From CALLPQ01 sp964392325 (GTDB taxonomy: Bacteria; Pseudomonadota; Alphaproteobacteria; Caulobacterales; Parvularculaceae): a stretch of 64,000 bases of DNA. A model generated the notes under the pieces. It had not been told where the DNA came from. It saw only the letters and a program-made list of their open reading frames with translations, and made no database searches. The translations under genes and the position numbers were made by a program. Below are positions 44,197 to 52,732 of the stretch, piece by piece; the stretch's first letter is position 1; the number at the start of each line of letters is the position of its first letter. The DNA lies in contig CAYMPJ010000009.1 in the NCBI GenBank assembly GCA_964392325.1, forward strand, positions 1 to 64,000, given 5' to 3'.

Positions 44197-45045
44197 ATGA
44201 CAAGCTCTGTAAAAAAATTCCATTTTATTTCCGGCATGCCCCGTTCGGGGTCCACTTTACTGTCTGCTATTTTGCGGCAAAACCCTCGCTTCCATGCAGG
44301 AATGTCGAGCCCGATCGCATCACTGTTTGAAGGAATTATCGCGCAAGTTTCGGCTGGCTCAGAACTATCAACAATGGTCACTCCGGAGCAAAGAGCGACG
44401 ATCTTAAAAGGTTTATTTGATAGTTATTATGCGGATTTTTCTGCGCCATTAATTATCGATACCAACCGCGCTTGGACTGCGCAAATGCCAGCTTTAATGA
44501 CGCTTTTCCCGGAATCAAAGTTAATTTGTACCGTTCGCGATGTTGCCTGGATTATGGATTCCATGGAGCGTCAATATAGAGAAAATGCTTTTGAAAATAC
44601 GCGCCTCTATAACACCCCCGCAGAGCGCGCAACTGTCTATACCCGGCTTGAGGCTCTGGCAGGTGCGAATCGTCTGGTTGGATTTCCTTATCAGGCACTG
44701 CGTGAAGCCTGTTGGGGAGAATTTGCTGACCGTCTCGTCATGGTTGATTACGATATATTAACGGCGCGCCCTAAGGAAGTGATCAATCTTTTATATGGAT
44801 TTATAGAAGAAGAACCCTTTGACCATGATTTCGAAAATGTGGTTTACGATGCGCCCGCCTTTGATACCCAATTGGGCCTTAAAGACTTACATACCGTAAA
44901 ACCAAAAGTTGCGCCGCAAAAGCGGGCAACAATATTGCCGCCCGATTTATTTGAAAAATTCTCGGGAATGGCTTTCTGGCATGATTTAAAAAACAGCAAA
45001 GCGTTCAGGATTGTCGCAAACGCTGAGGAAAAACAAGGCCAATAA
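44197..45045 (+). CDS. Sulfotransferase family protein
   Basis: This predicted PAPS-dependent sulfotransferase of about 282 residues has a 5'-phosphosulfate loop HFISGMPRSGSTLLSAIL near the N-terminus and a 3'-phosphate-binding segment around SKLICTVRDVAWIMDSMERQYR (R and S/D positions), as in PF13469 proteins. An RLVMVDYDILTARPKEVINLLYGFI block follows, conserved in this group. The ATG at 44197 places the loop at the usual distance; the longer frame from 44128 has no better ribosome binding site. The acceptor (glycan, lipid or peptide) is unknown. The gene stands alone, facing ppdK, with a terminator between them. Confidence 0.82.
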   Translation: MTSSVKKFHFISGMPRSGSTLLSAILRQNPRFHAGMSSPIASLFEGIIAQVSAGSELSTMVTPEQRATILKGLFDSYYADFSAPLIIDTNRAWTAQMPALMTLFPESKLICTVRDVAWIMDSMERQYRENAFENTRLYNTPAERATVYTRLEALAGANRLVGFPYQALREACWGEFADRLVMVDYDILTARPKEVINLLYGFIEEEPFDHDFENVVYDAPAFDTQLGLKDLHTVKPKVAPQKRATILPPDLFEKFSGMAFWHDLKNSKAFRIVANAEEKQGQ

Positions 45046-45058
45046 ACTAAGACAAAAC

Positions 45059-45090
45059 GGGCCCAAGACAAAACGGGCCCAGAGTTTTTA
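45059..45090. terminator. Terminator formed by a tandem duplication, between sulfotransferase and ppdK
   Basis: GGGCCC at 45059-45064 and again at 45075-45080 can pair (the word is self-complementary) around a 10-nt loop. Rightwards it is followed by AGAGTTTTTATTT, and leftwards by GTTTTGTCTT. The two halves belong to a 16-bp direct repeat (45049-45064 and 45065-45080). Confidence 0.65.
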
Positions 45091-45094
45091 TTTC

Positions 45095-47791
45095 CTAACT
45101 CTCAGCCTTATTCAACAGTTTCGCCTGAGCCGCAGCTAATCTTGCGATAGGAACCCGGTAGGGTGAACAAGAAACGTAATTCAGGCCGAGCGTCTCGACA
45201 AAAGTGATTGAGTCCGGATCACCGCCATGCTCACCGCAAATGCCTAATTTTATGTCCTTACGGGTTTTTCGGCCCTTTTCACAAGCGATTTCAACGAGCG
45301 CGCCAACGCCGTCTTTATCGATTGTAACAAATGGATCACGCTCAAAAATATTATGCTTAAGATAATCCGGTAGAAAAACCGCGCTATCATCACGTGATAG
45401 ACCGAAAGTTGTTTGCGTTAGATCATTGGTCCCAAAAGAGAAAAACTCCGCATCATGTGCAATTTGATCTGCCGTCAGTGCGGCGCGAGGCAATTCAATC
45501 ATTGTACCTATTAAATAGTCAAGCTTGGTATCTTTTACTCTAAGAACGTCTTTTGCAACCGTCTCCACGCGCTCCTTAAGAAGGCTTAGTTCTTCGCGCG
45601 TAGCAACCAGCGGGATCATTATTTCTGGTGTTACTGTTTTGCCGGTTTCCTTTGCTATCGTACAGGCAGCTTCCATGATCGCACGCGCTTGCATTTCATA
45701 AATTTCCGGATAGGAAACTCCGAGGCGACATCCGCGATGACCCAACATCGGGTTAAATTCCTGAAGCTTATGCGCCCTGTCCTTTAGCGCTTCTGCATCC
45801 ATTCCAGAGGCATTCGCTATTTCTTCAATTTCACTATCTGAATGAGGCAGGAATTCATGCAGTGGCGGGTCTAAAAGGCGCACAGTCACCGGTAAACCCG
45901 TCATGACACGGAAAATACCTTCAAAATCGCTACGCTGCATCGGTAGTAATTTTGCAAGTGCCGTTTCACGGCCAGCTTTATCACCTGCCAAAATCATCTC
46001 GCGCACGGCAATAATACGTTCAGCGTCAAAGAACATATGCTCGGTACGACACAAGCCAACACCTTCTGCACCAAATTCACGGGCAAGTTTCACGTCCGCA
46101 GGCGTATCAGCATTAGTGCGCACCTGCATCCGCCTGACATCGTCGGCCCATTCCATAAGCTGGGCAAAATCCCCGGACAATTCAGGATCACGGGTTTCTA
46201 CAGCGCCGAAGAAAATTTTACCCTCGCCCCCGTCAACCGTAATAATTTCTCCCTTTTTCACAATGCGATTGCCGACGCTAAACTCGCTACTATCGCTGGC
46301 AATTTTCAAATCTCCCGCCCCGCACACACATGGGCGTCCCATACCGCGGGCAACAACAGCGGCATGTGAGGTCATACCCCCGCGCGCTGTCACAATCGCA
46401 ACAGCGGCATGCATACCGTGAATATCTTCCGGGCTGGTCTCGACGCGAACAAGTACAACTTTGCGCCCTTCCTGTGCAAGACGCTCGGCCTCATTAGAAT
46501 TAAACACCACCTCGCCGCTTGCCGCTCCCGGTGAGGCCGGCAGGCCCGTTAACACCAAATCCCGCGGTGCATCAGGGTCAAGAGAAGGGTGCAAGAGTTG
46601 GTCAAGAGAATCTGGCTCAACACGCAACACCGCCTCATCTCTAGATAGTAATCCTTCATTACACAAATCAACTGCAATTTTCATTGCCGCTGGGGCTGTT
46701 CGTTTACCATTGCGCGTTTGCAACATCCATAATTTACCCTCTTGAATGGTAAATTCGATATCCTGCATATCGCGGTAATGTTTTTCCAGTTTCTCGAATA
46801 CTGTTGTTAATTCCCCATAGGCTTTTGGCATCGCCTCTTCCATAGACGGAGCACTTTCTCCCATCCCTTCACGAGCGACTTTCGTTAGAGTTTGCGGCGT
46901 TCGAATACCCGCAACCACATCTTCGCCTTGAGCATTGATAAGGAACTCACCATAATATTCATTCGCCCCCGTCGACGGATTACGCGTAAACGCAACACCG
47001 GTGGCGGAAGTCTCGCCCATATTTCCAAAGACCATTGCTTGAACACTAACAGCTGTTCCCCAGCTCTCTGGAATATTATGTAACCGGCGATAAGTTTCAG
47101 CGCGGTCATTTCTCCACGATCCAAAAACTGCGCCAATCGCCCCCCATAATTGTTCCTGCGGCGATTGAGGGAACGCACTGCCATAAGCCTCCTCGACAGC
47201 TCCCTTATAAAGGCCAACAACTTTTTTCCAATCAGCAGCTAATAAATCCGTATCAAGAAAATATTCCTGTTCGTCTTTATATGTTTCAAGAATTTCTTCG
47301 AAAATATAATGATCAAGCCCAAGAACCACATTGCAATACATCTGGATGAAACGGCGATAGCTATCATAAGCAAAGCGTTCATCGCCCGATAATTTTGCAA
47401 GGCCCAAAACAGTTTCATCATTGAGCCCTAAATTCAGAACCGTATCCATCATACCGGGCATTGATGCACGTGCGCCCGAGCGCACCGAGACAAGAAGCGG
47501 ATTGCTCGCATCACCGAATTTTTTATTGACGTGGCCACCGATACTTTCGAGCGCTTTTTCTACTTGCCCTTCAAGCTTGGCAGGGTAGCTACGGTCATTT
47601 TTATAATACTCAACACAGACCTCAGTCGTAATGGTAAACCCGGGCGGGACCGGCAGGCCAAGACTGGACATTTCTGCCAGATTTGCGCCCTTCCCTCCGA
47701 GTAAATTTTTCATTTTGGCGTCACCCTCGGCTTCGCCATTTCCAAAATTATACACCCATTGATGTTGTGACATGATCGTATGATTTTCCAT
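45095..47791 (-). CDS. ppdK: Pyruvate, phosphate dikinase
   Basis: This 898-residue enzyme interconverts pyruvate, ATP and Pi with phosphoenolpyruvate, AMP and PPi. The domains are N-terminal ATP-grasp (LLGGKGANLAEMSSLGLPVPPGFTI, SVRSGARASMPGMMDTVLNLGLN), the phospho-histidine swivelling domain with GGMTSHAAVVARGMGRPCVCG (His in TSHA), and a C-terminal PEP/pyruvate TIM barrel ending with the catalytic Cys motif LGICGEHGGDP. QTRNGKRTAPAA distinguishes it from PEP synthase. The start is ambiguous between the ATG at 47791 and the in-frame ATG at 47773. With eno nearby in the genome it points to gluconeogenic flexibility. glyS, its neighbour in many relatives, is not adjacent. Confidence 0.97.
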   Translation of the reverse strand: MENHTIMSQHQWVYNFGNGEAEGDAKMKNLLGGKGANLAEMSSLGLPVPPGFTITTEVCVEYYKNDRSYPAKLEGQVEKALESIGGHVNKKFGDASNPLLVSVRSGARASMPGMMDTVLNLGLNDETVLGLAKLSGDERFAYDSYRRFIQMYCNVVLGLDHYIFEEILETYKDEQEYFLDTDLLAADWKKVVGLYKGAVEEAYGSAFPQSPQEQLWGAIGAVFGSWRNDRAETYRRLHNIPESWGTAVSVQAMVFGNMGETSATGVAFTRNPSTGANEYYGEFLINAQGEDVVAGIRTPQTLTKVAREGMGESAPSMEEAMPKAYGELTTVFEKLEKHYRDMQDIEFTIQEGKLWMLQTRNGKRTAPAAMKIAVDLCNEGLLSRDEAVLRVEPDSLDQLLHPSLDPDAPRDLVLTGLPASPGAASGEVVFNSNEAERLAQEGRKVVLVRVETSPEDIHGMHAAVAIVTARGGMTSHAAVVARGMGRPCVCGAGDLKIASDSSEFSVGNRIVKKGEIITVDGGEGKIFFGAVETRDPELSGDFAQLMEWADDVRRMQVRTNADTPADVKLAREFGAEGVGLCRTEHMFFDAERIIAVREMILAGDKAGRETALAKLLPMQRSDFEGIFRVMTGLPVTVRLLDPPLHEFLPHSDSEIEEIANASGMDAEALKDRAHKLQEFNPMLGHRGCRLGVSYPEIYEMQARAIMEAACTIAKETGKTVTPEIMIPLVATREELSLLKERVETVAKDVLRVKDTKLDYLIGTMIELPRAALTADQIAHDAEFFSFGTNDLTQTTFGLSRDDSAVFLPDYLKHNIFERDPFVTIDKDGVGALVEIACEKGRKTRKDIKLGICGEHGGDPDSITFVETLGLNYVSCSPYRVPIARLAAAQAKLLNKAES

Positions 47792-48109
47792 GTATTATGT
47801 GTTGCCCCCGGTTAGAGGGCCCTTACCGAAAAAGGCGTTAGATATCGCAATATCGGCGCGGCAATTTAACAAGCGGTTTAAGGGAGATGTTGAAGTGCGC
47901 CAAGGCGAAAATACCAAGTCGCTGCAATTAGTCACATATTTTCTAAGTCTTATCCTAAACTAGCAGTAGATTCTGGGCAATTATTGCTCAAATGCCAGCT
48001 CCGCGCTGCCAAAACAGCTTATTTATTCATTGATCGGTCAAAAAACGGGGTTTTAACGGCCCTTGCCGCGCGGGATATTCCAAAGCATATAGGGGAGATG
48101 AGTGCCGAT
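47792..48109. other. Divergent promoter region of ppdK and tsaC/sua5
   Basis: The right-hand half is in frame with the downstream gene from an ATG at 47984, but the encoded extension is not conserved in type and the ribosome binding site (AGGGGAG at 48091-48097) lies after it. No RNA gene or repeat was recognised. Confidence 0.45.
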
Positions 48110-49075
48110 ATGAAAACCAGCTTAAAACAAGCCTGTACCCTAATTCGTGATGGTAAATTAGTTGCCATGCCAACGGAAACGGTCTACGGGCTTGCGGCTG
48201 ATGCGACCAATGATCATGCGGTCGCCCTCGTCTTCGAGACCAAGCAGCGCCCCCGTATAAATCCACTTATCTCCCATATCCTTGACCTGGAAATGGCCAA
48301 AAAAATCGCGCTGTTTAATCCTCTGGCGCTAAAATTGGCGCAATCCTTCTGGCCCGGCCCGCTCACCCTTGTATTGCCTCGTCTTGATGAATGCCCTGTT
48401 TCAAGCCTTGCCTGCGCTGGCTTACCGACCATAGCGCTGCGAGTCCCTGATCATCCTCTGGCTCAAGAGCTCATTAAATCAGTGGGCCGTCCTCTTTGCG
48501 CACCGAGCGCAAACCCATTTGGTGGTATCAGCCCGACAACAGCCGATCATGTGCGCAATGGGCTTGGTGACAAAATCGAAATGATCCTCGATGGCGGGGC
48601 ATGCGGTGTGGGTCTTGAATCGAGCATTATAAAAATTGAAGACGATGAGGCAATTTTGCTGCGCCCGGGCGGTTTGCCCCGCCTCGATATTGAAAATGTC
48701 ATTGGAAAGCCTCTTATAACCCCTGCGCAGCCACACAAAATTGAAGCGCCGGGCATGTTAGCGAGCCATTATGCTCCTAAAGCAAGGCTGCGCATCAATG
48801 TTACGATCCCTGAAAAGAATGAAGCCTTTCTGGGGTTTGGCCCCTATGGGGAATTTCCCAATAGTCTTAATCTTAGCCCGGCAGCCGATACACTTGAGGC
48901 GGCGGCGAATCTGTTTGCGATGTTACATCAATTGGATTCTTTGTGCGACCGGGAAAATCTCAGCGGTATTGCAGTCGCCCCAATTTCTGGCGATGGCCCT
49001 AAATCAGCTTTAAGCGAGGCCATTAATGACCGCTTGCAACGGGCTGCCGCGCCTCGTAATTTGACTGAAAACTAA
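48110..49075 (+). CDS. tsaC: L-threonylcarbamoyladenylate synthase, Sua5/YrdC type
   Basis: This protein of about 321 residues makes threonylcarbamoyl-AMP from Thr, bicarbonate and ATP, the first step of t6A tRNA modification. The YrdC domain (1-200) contains GKLVAMPTETVYGLAADATN, KQRPRINPLISHI, WPGPLTLVLPR, LRVPDHPLAQELI and the PSANPFGGISPTTADHV block. The C-terminal Sua5 domain (about 230-321, GMLASHYAPKARLRIN) marks the long form. The ATG at 48110 (AGGGGAG twelve bases upstream) is preferred, with 48098 also possible. It is the first gene of tsaC-glcD-yaaA, with intergenic gaps under 40 bases. Confidence 0.93.
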   Translation: MKTSLKQACTLIRDGKLVAMPTETVYGLAADATNDHAVALVFETKQRPRINPLISHILDLEMAKKIALFNPLALKLAQSFWPGPLTLVLPRLDECPVSSLACAGLPTIALRVPDHPLAQELIKSVGRPLCAPSANPFGGISPTTADHVRNGLGDKIEMILDGGACGVGLESSIIKIEDDEAILLRPGGLPRLDIENVIGKPLITPAQPHKIEAPGMLASHYAPKARLRINVTIPEKNEAFLGFGPYGEFPNSLNLSPAADTLEAAANLFAMLHQLDSLCDRENLSGIAVAPISGDGPKSALSEAINDRLQRAAAPRNLTEN

Positions 49076-49112
49076 GCCAAATTAGGAATTCACTTTTTCA
49101 AAAACCCTTCCT

Positions 49113-50516
49113 ATGACCCAATCCACGGACCCTCTCAACGCTATCGCAAAAATCGTAGGTGAAAAAAATATAATCACAAACGATGACCAGACGCCCTTTC
49201 TAACGGAATGGCGCCAGCGATGGCCCGGTAAAGCGGCGATGATTGTCACACCCGAGAACACGGCGCAGCTCTCGCAAATCGTCAAACTATGTGCCGCTCA
49301 TAAAATTCCCGTCACCCCCCAAGGAGGCAATACCGGACTTGTCGGTGGGCAAATTCCATCGGGCCGGGAACTATTGGTTTCTATGAAGAAGATGCGGACC
49401 ATCCATGAAATATCCCCCTTGGATAATTGCATGATTGTTGATGCCGGACTTACCCTGTTGGAAGCGCAGGAAGCTGCAAAGAAACAAAACAGGCTATTCC
49501 CCTTGTCCATTGGTTCGGAGGGATCATGTCAGATTGGCGGTATTCTCTCAACCAATGCAGGCGGCGTGAATGTTTTGCGATATGGCAATAGCCGTGATCT
49601 GGTGCTCGGTCTTGAGGCTGTTCTTCCGAATGGCGAAATCTGGAACGGCATCAAGAAACTGCGCAAAGACAATACCGGATACGATTTAAAACAGCTTTTC
49701 ATTGGCGGTGAAGGTACTTTGGGGATCATCACCAAGGCCGCGCTCAAACTCTATCCCGTACCGGTGCAGGTCCAGACCATTATGGCTGCCTGCCCGCACC
49801 CTCAAGCTGTGATCGAATTGCTCTCATTGATGCAATCGGGAAGTGGCGGGCAAATATCAAGCTTTGAATTTATGGAGCGCCTCTGCATTGATTTGGTGCT
49901 AAGACATGTGCCCAATTCCCGCGACCCCTTTTCAAATAGATCTCCTGTCTATGCCTTAATTGAGTTGAGCGCTGGTGATGGTGATGATTTGGAAAGCACG
50001 GCGCAGGCCTTGCTCGCTAGCGCAATGGAAAAAGGATTGATCACTGATGCGGTCATTGCCGCCAATGATACCCAGCGAAAAGAATTATGGCACCTGCGTC
50101 ACGCAATTTCTGGGAGCCTTAACGGGGAAGGAATCGGCGTTCGCAATGATGTCTCGGTTCCGACAAGCGCAATTCCCCAATTTCTTGCGCAAGGCGAACA
50201 AGCCGTTAAAAAAATCAGCCCGGATGCTAGGATTGCCGCCTTTGGACATGTTGGGGATGGCAATGTCCATTATGATATTATTCCGGCGCAAGGCGCGCCC
50301 AAAAACGCTCTGGATGATAAGCGGGACGCTCTCGAAAACGCTGTCTATGATGTTATCGACCGCTTTGATGGCTCGATTTCCGCAGAGCACGGGATTGGCA
50401 CCCATAAGCGCACCAGCATGGCATTGCGCAAATCACCCACTGAAATGTCAATGATGCGGGCAATAAAAAAAGCCCTTGACCCAGACAGTATTATGAATCC
50501 GGGCAAAATGTTGTAA
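49113..50516 (+). CDS. FAD-binding oxidoreductase, GlcD / D-2-hydroxyglutarate dehydrogenase type
   Basis: This 467-residue FAD enzyme of the VAO/PCMH family oxidises a D-2-hydroxy acid. The FAD domain has VTPQGGNTGLVGGQIP, IGSEGSCQIGGILSTNAGGVNVLRYGNSRDLVLGLEAVLPNG and FIGGEGTLGIITKAALKLYP. The C-terminal catalytic domain has FGHVGDGNVHYDI (metal-binding histidines) and ISAEHGIGTHKR. This pattern fits D-2-hydroxyglutarate dehydrogenase or D-lactate dehydrogenase; glycolate oxidase GlcD is less likely because glcE and glcF are not adjacent. It sits between tsaC and yaaA in one run. Confidence 0.9.
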   Translation: MTQSTDPLNAIAKIVGEKNIITNDDQTPFLTEWRQRWPGKAAMIVTPENTAQLSQIVKLCAAHKIPVTPQGGNTGLVGGQIPSGRELLVSMKKMRTIHEISPLDNCMIVDAGLTLLEAQEAAKKQNRLFPLSIGSEGSCQIGGILSTNAGGVNVLRYGNSRDLVLGLEAVLPNGEIWNGIKKLRKDNTGYDLKQLFIGGEGTLGIITKAALKLYPVPVQVQTIMAACPHPQAVIELLSLMQSGSGGQISSFEFMERLCIDLVLRHVPNSRDPFSNRSPVYALIELSAGDGDDLESTAQALLASAMEKGLITDAVIAANDTQRKELWHLRHAISGSLNGEGIGVRNDVSVPTSAIPQFLAQGEQAVKKISPDARIAAFGHVGDGNVHYDIIPAQGAPKNALDDKRDALENAVYDVIDRFDGSISAEHGIGTHKRTSMALRKSPTEMSMMRAIKKALDPDSIMNPGKML

Positions 50517-50555
50517 CCCTATAGCTCATCGCTATAACCCCTAACGGATAAAATC

Positions 50556-51362
50556 ATGTTGTTCCTTCTCTCTCCTGCAAAAAATTTGAATTTCGATCCA
50601 GCGCCCGGCGCGGCGCGCGTAACAAAGCCCAAGCTGATTAAAGAAACGCTTGAGCTGAGCGAGACAACACGCAAATTATCCCGCGCAGATCTAAAGCGCC
50701 TTATGGGAATTTCCGATAAATTGGCAGAATTGAACTATGAACGTTTTCAGGCTTTTGAAGGAAAAACCAGCGGCCTTGGTACAAAATCAGCCGCACTCGC
50801 ATTCAATGGTGAAGTTTATGGCGGCCTCGACGCTGTTAATCTTGATGCAGAAGATTTGAAATTTGCTCAAGAAAATTTATGCATTCTCTCCGGCCTCTAT
50901 GGGGCGCTGCGCCCTCTTGATGCGATTGAGCCTTATCGCCTGGAGATGGGCACGAAATTAAAAAATCCACGCGGAACATCTCTCTATGATTTCTGGGGAG
51001 ATAATGTCGCAAAATTCATCAATGCCGGACTAAAAAACCATGAAGACAAAACCGTCATTAATCTAGCTTCGAATGAGTATTTTTCAGTTGTCGATAAAAA
51101 CACACTTAAATATCCGGTCATCACCCCTTCATTTAAAGAAGAAAAAGACGGAAAATCCCGCATGCTGATGTTTTACGCAAAACGCGCACGCGGTATGATG
51201 GCAAGATGGGCAATTCAAAACCGGATCACAAATGCCCAGGATTTGAAGAAGTTCTCCGTTGAAGGATACAAATTCAACAAGGCGGGGTCTGATGAAATGA
51301 ACTGGCTGTTTTCACGGCCCCAACCCGCACCGAAAAAACCCGCGCCCAAGCGGAAGAAATAA
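50556..51362 (+). CDS. yaaA: YaaA family peroxide-stress protein
   Basis: This 268-residue protein of the YaaA/DUF328 family limits intracellular free iron during peroxide stress in E. coli and has a DNA-binding fold. Family blocks are MLFLLSPAKNLNFD, FNGEVYGGLDA, ILSGLYGALRPLDAIEPYRLEMGTKL, LYDFWGD and INLASNEYFSVVD, and FYAKRARGMMARWAIQNRI is also present. Compared with E. coli YaaA (258) there is an extra basic tail (PQPAPKKPAPKRKK). It is the last gene of the tsaC-led run. No OxyR site was recognised. Confidence 0.95.
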   Translation: MLFLLSPAKNLNFDPAPGAARVTKPKLIKETLELSETTRKLSRADLKRLMGISDKLAELNYERFQAFEGKTSGLGTKSAALAFNGEVYGGLDAVNLDAEDLKFAQENLCILSGLYGALRPLDAIEPYRLEMGTKLKNPRGTSLYDFWGDNVAKFINAGLKNHEDKTVINLASNEYFSVVDKNTLKYPVITPSFKEEKDGKSRMLMFYAKRARGMMARWAIQNRITNAQDLKKFSVEGYKFNKAGSDEMNWLFSRPQPAPKKPAPKRKK

Positions 51363-51375
51363 TCCCCTCGCGCTT

Positions 51376-51414
51376 AAAAAAGAAAAAACCACTCCCGGAA
51401 TAATCCGGAAGCGG
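51376..51414 (-). terminator. Intrinsic terminator of the pentapeptide-repeat gene
   Basis: CCACTCCCGGA (51389-51399) pairs with TCCGGAAGCGG (51404-51414) over 11 positions with two G-U pairs and a 4-nt loop. Leftwards it is followed by TTTTTTCTTTTTT (51376-51388). Confidence 0.92.
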
Positions 51415-51457
51415 CTTAATATCTTTGGTATAAGTTTTTAAAACTTAACTGTGACCA

Positions 51458-52384
51458 TTAGTTATTACGACGACGGTTCTGGTTATCACCGTTTTGACGA
51501 CGATTCTGATTGCCCGCATTTTGACTACGGTTCTGATTATCAGCATTTTGACCACGGGTCTGGTTAGTAGTTTGACCGCGAGTTTGGGTACGAGTTTGAG
51601 TGTTAGCAGTTTGACCGCGGTTTTGGGTATTCGCTACTTGACCACGGGTCTGATTGGTTGTTACCGGACCACGGGTCTGTGTGGTAGCAACCCGAACACG
51701 GTTCTGATTACCAGAAAACTGACGACGGTTCTCGCGGCGATTTTGACGATCAAAACCATTACGGTTTGAACCTCTGCGTTTAATACCCTTACGGCTTATT
51801 CCTTTCCGGTTAAAACCACGACGATTGAAACCATATTTATCATAACCGTGTTTATCATAACCAAATTTGTTAAAGCCCAACTTGTTAAAACCTAAACGGT
51901 TAAATCCATTAACGTTGAACCCGAATTTATTATAGCCATGAACATCATAGCCATAACGGTTATAACCGTGGGCATTATAGCCATGCTTATCATAACCATG
52001 TTTGTTATAACCGTGCCTATTAAAGCCGAACTTATTATAACCATGTCTATCAAATCCATGACGGTTAAATCCCCGTCGATTAAACCCATTTCTGTCAAAT
52101 CCGCGGGCATTATAAACCGATGCTTTAACCCGGTTACCATAGCCCCTATTACCAAAGCTAATTGAGATTACGCTCCCCCGATAAGGACCGGCACGAGAAA
52201 ACTTGTCAGCCTGATGATATTCATAATAGTTCGCAGAGTGCGAGCGGTGATCATGAATGTCAGGACACGCACCAGGACGGGAATATGCATTAGCAGGCGC
52301 AACAGCCAGTGCGATCAATCCAGCAACGCTCGTAGCCGCAACGATAGCAGCGCGATTTAGAAGAGTGTTTGTACCTTTAGTCAT
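51458..52384 (-). CDS. Secreted tandem pentapeptide (GYNKH-type) repeat protein with Gln/Asn/Arg-rich tail
   Basis: This is a protein of about 308 residues of unknown function. A signal peptide (hydrophobic core AAIVAATSVAGLIALAVAPANA) is followed by a 60-residue linker. Twenty-four consecutive five-residue units of the form G-[FY]-[DN]-x-x follow (for example GFNRH GYNKH GYDKH). The C-terminal third consists of about eight NQxRGQ-like units (NQTRGQ, TQNRGQ, NQNRRQ). The protein is extremely basic and glycine/aromatic-rich, and no enzyme motif exists. AAGGAGA six bases upstream fixes the ATG at 52384, sixteen codons inside the longest frame. It has its own terminator. Similar pentad repeats occur in scattered bacterial and protist proteins of unknown function. 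Confidence 0.75.
   Translation of the reverse strand: MTKGTNTLLNRAAIVAATSVAGLIALAVAPANAYSRPGACPDIHDHRSHSANYYEYHQADKFSRAGPYRGSVISISFGNRGYGNRVKASVYNARGFDRNGFNRRGFNRHGFDRHGYNKFGFNRHGYNKHGYDKHGYNAHGYNRYGYDVHGYNKFGFNVNGFNRLGFNKLGFNKFGYDKHGYDKYGFNRRGFNRKGISRKGIKRRGSNRNGFDRQNRRENRRQFSGNQNRVRVATTQTRGPVTTNQTRGQVANTQNRGQTANTQTRTQTRGQTTNQTRGQNADNQNRSQNAGNQNRRQNGDNQNRRRNN
51745..52110. repeat. 15-bp tandem repeats encoding the G-[FY]-[DN]-x-x units
   Basis: About 24 in-frame, diverged 15-bp units run through the central part of the pentapeptide-repeat gene. Sequence drift between units is substantial, so the array is old or under selection at protein level. Confidence 0.8.
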
Positions 52385-52732
52385 ATTAAGTCTCCTTGAA
52401 TGAGCTTTTCCAGATAGAACGCCTTGAACCAACTTAATTCAGCTCAAATGCCATCGGGCTTGTGAGACTAATTTTGACAGCCAAAAAGGGCGAAATTCCT
52501 GCCCATATATGCTAAGAAATAGGAAATATAGGGGCAGATTGGCACAAACCGCCCCATTTCGACACAATTCACAGAGAAATTGGATGAATTCGACCTAATA
52601 AAGGCACGAAACGCCCGAATATGCTAAAACCTTAAAAATTACACTCGACTACATGCCCACCGCTTAGCTGATTCAAAAAAGCCCCGACTCAATGATCGGG
52701 GCTTTTTCTTGATCTAAAAAGAGTGCAAAGGT
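52385..52732. other. Intergenic region between etfA and the pentapeptide-repeat gene
   Basis: The right end holds the etfA terminator and the left end the AAGGAGA ribosome binding site and promoter region of the repeat gene. No open frame or RNA gene was recognised. Confidence 0.5.
52674..52708. terminator. Intrinsic terminator of etfBA
   Basis: AAAGCCCCGA (52678-52687) pairs perfectly with TCGGGGCTTT (52696-52705) around an 8-nt loop. T-runs follow on both strands, with TTTTTT leftwards after the stem serving etfA. Confidence 0.93.

Noticed and set aside
45049..45080. 16-bp direct repeat considered as an attachment site or IS target duplication
   Set aside because: The copies are adjacent with nothing between them; the hairpin plus T-tract explains the structure better.
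47984..48109. N-terminal extension of the tsaC/sua5 frame
   Set aside because: The extension does not look like the family N-terminus and the good ribosome binding site lies at 48091-48097.
50521..50538. TATAGC/GCTATA hairpin between the glcD-type gene and yaaA
   Set aside because: Weak stem with no T-run; insufficient as a terminator within a tight gene run.
51745..52110. 15-bp repeats that could be a non-coding satellite or CRISPR
   Set aside because: Contiguous in-frame units inside an expressed-looking gene with a signal peptide, ribosome binding site and terminator.
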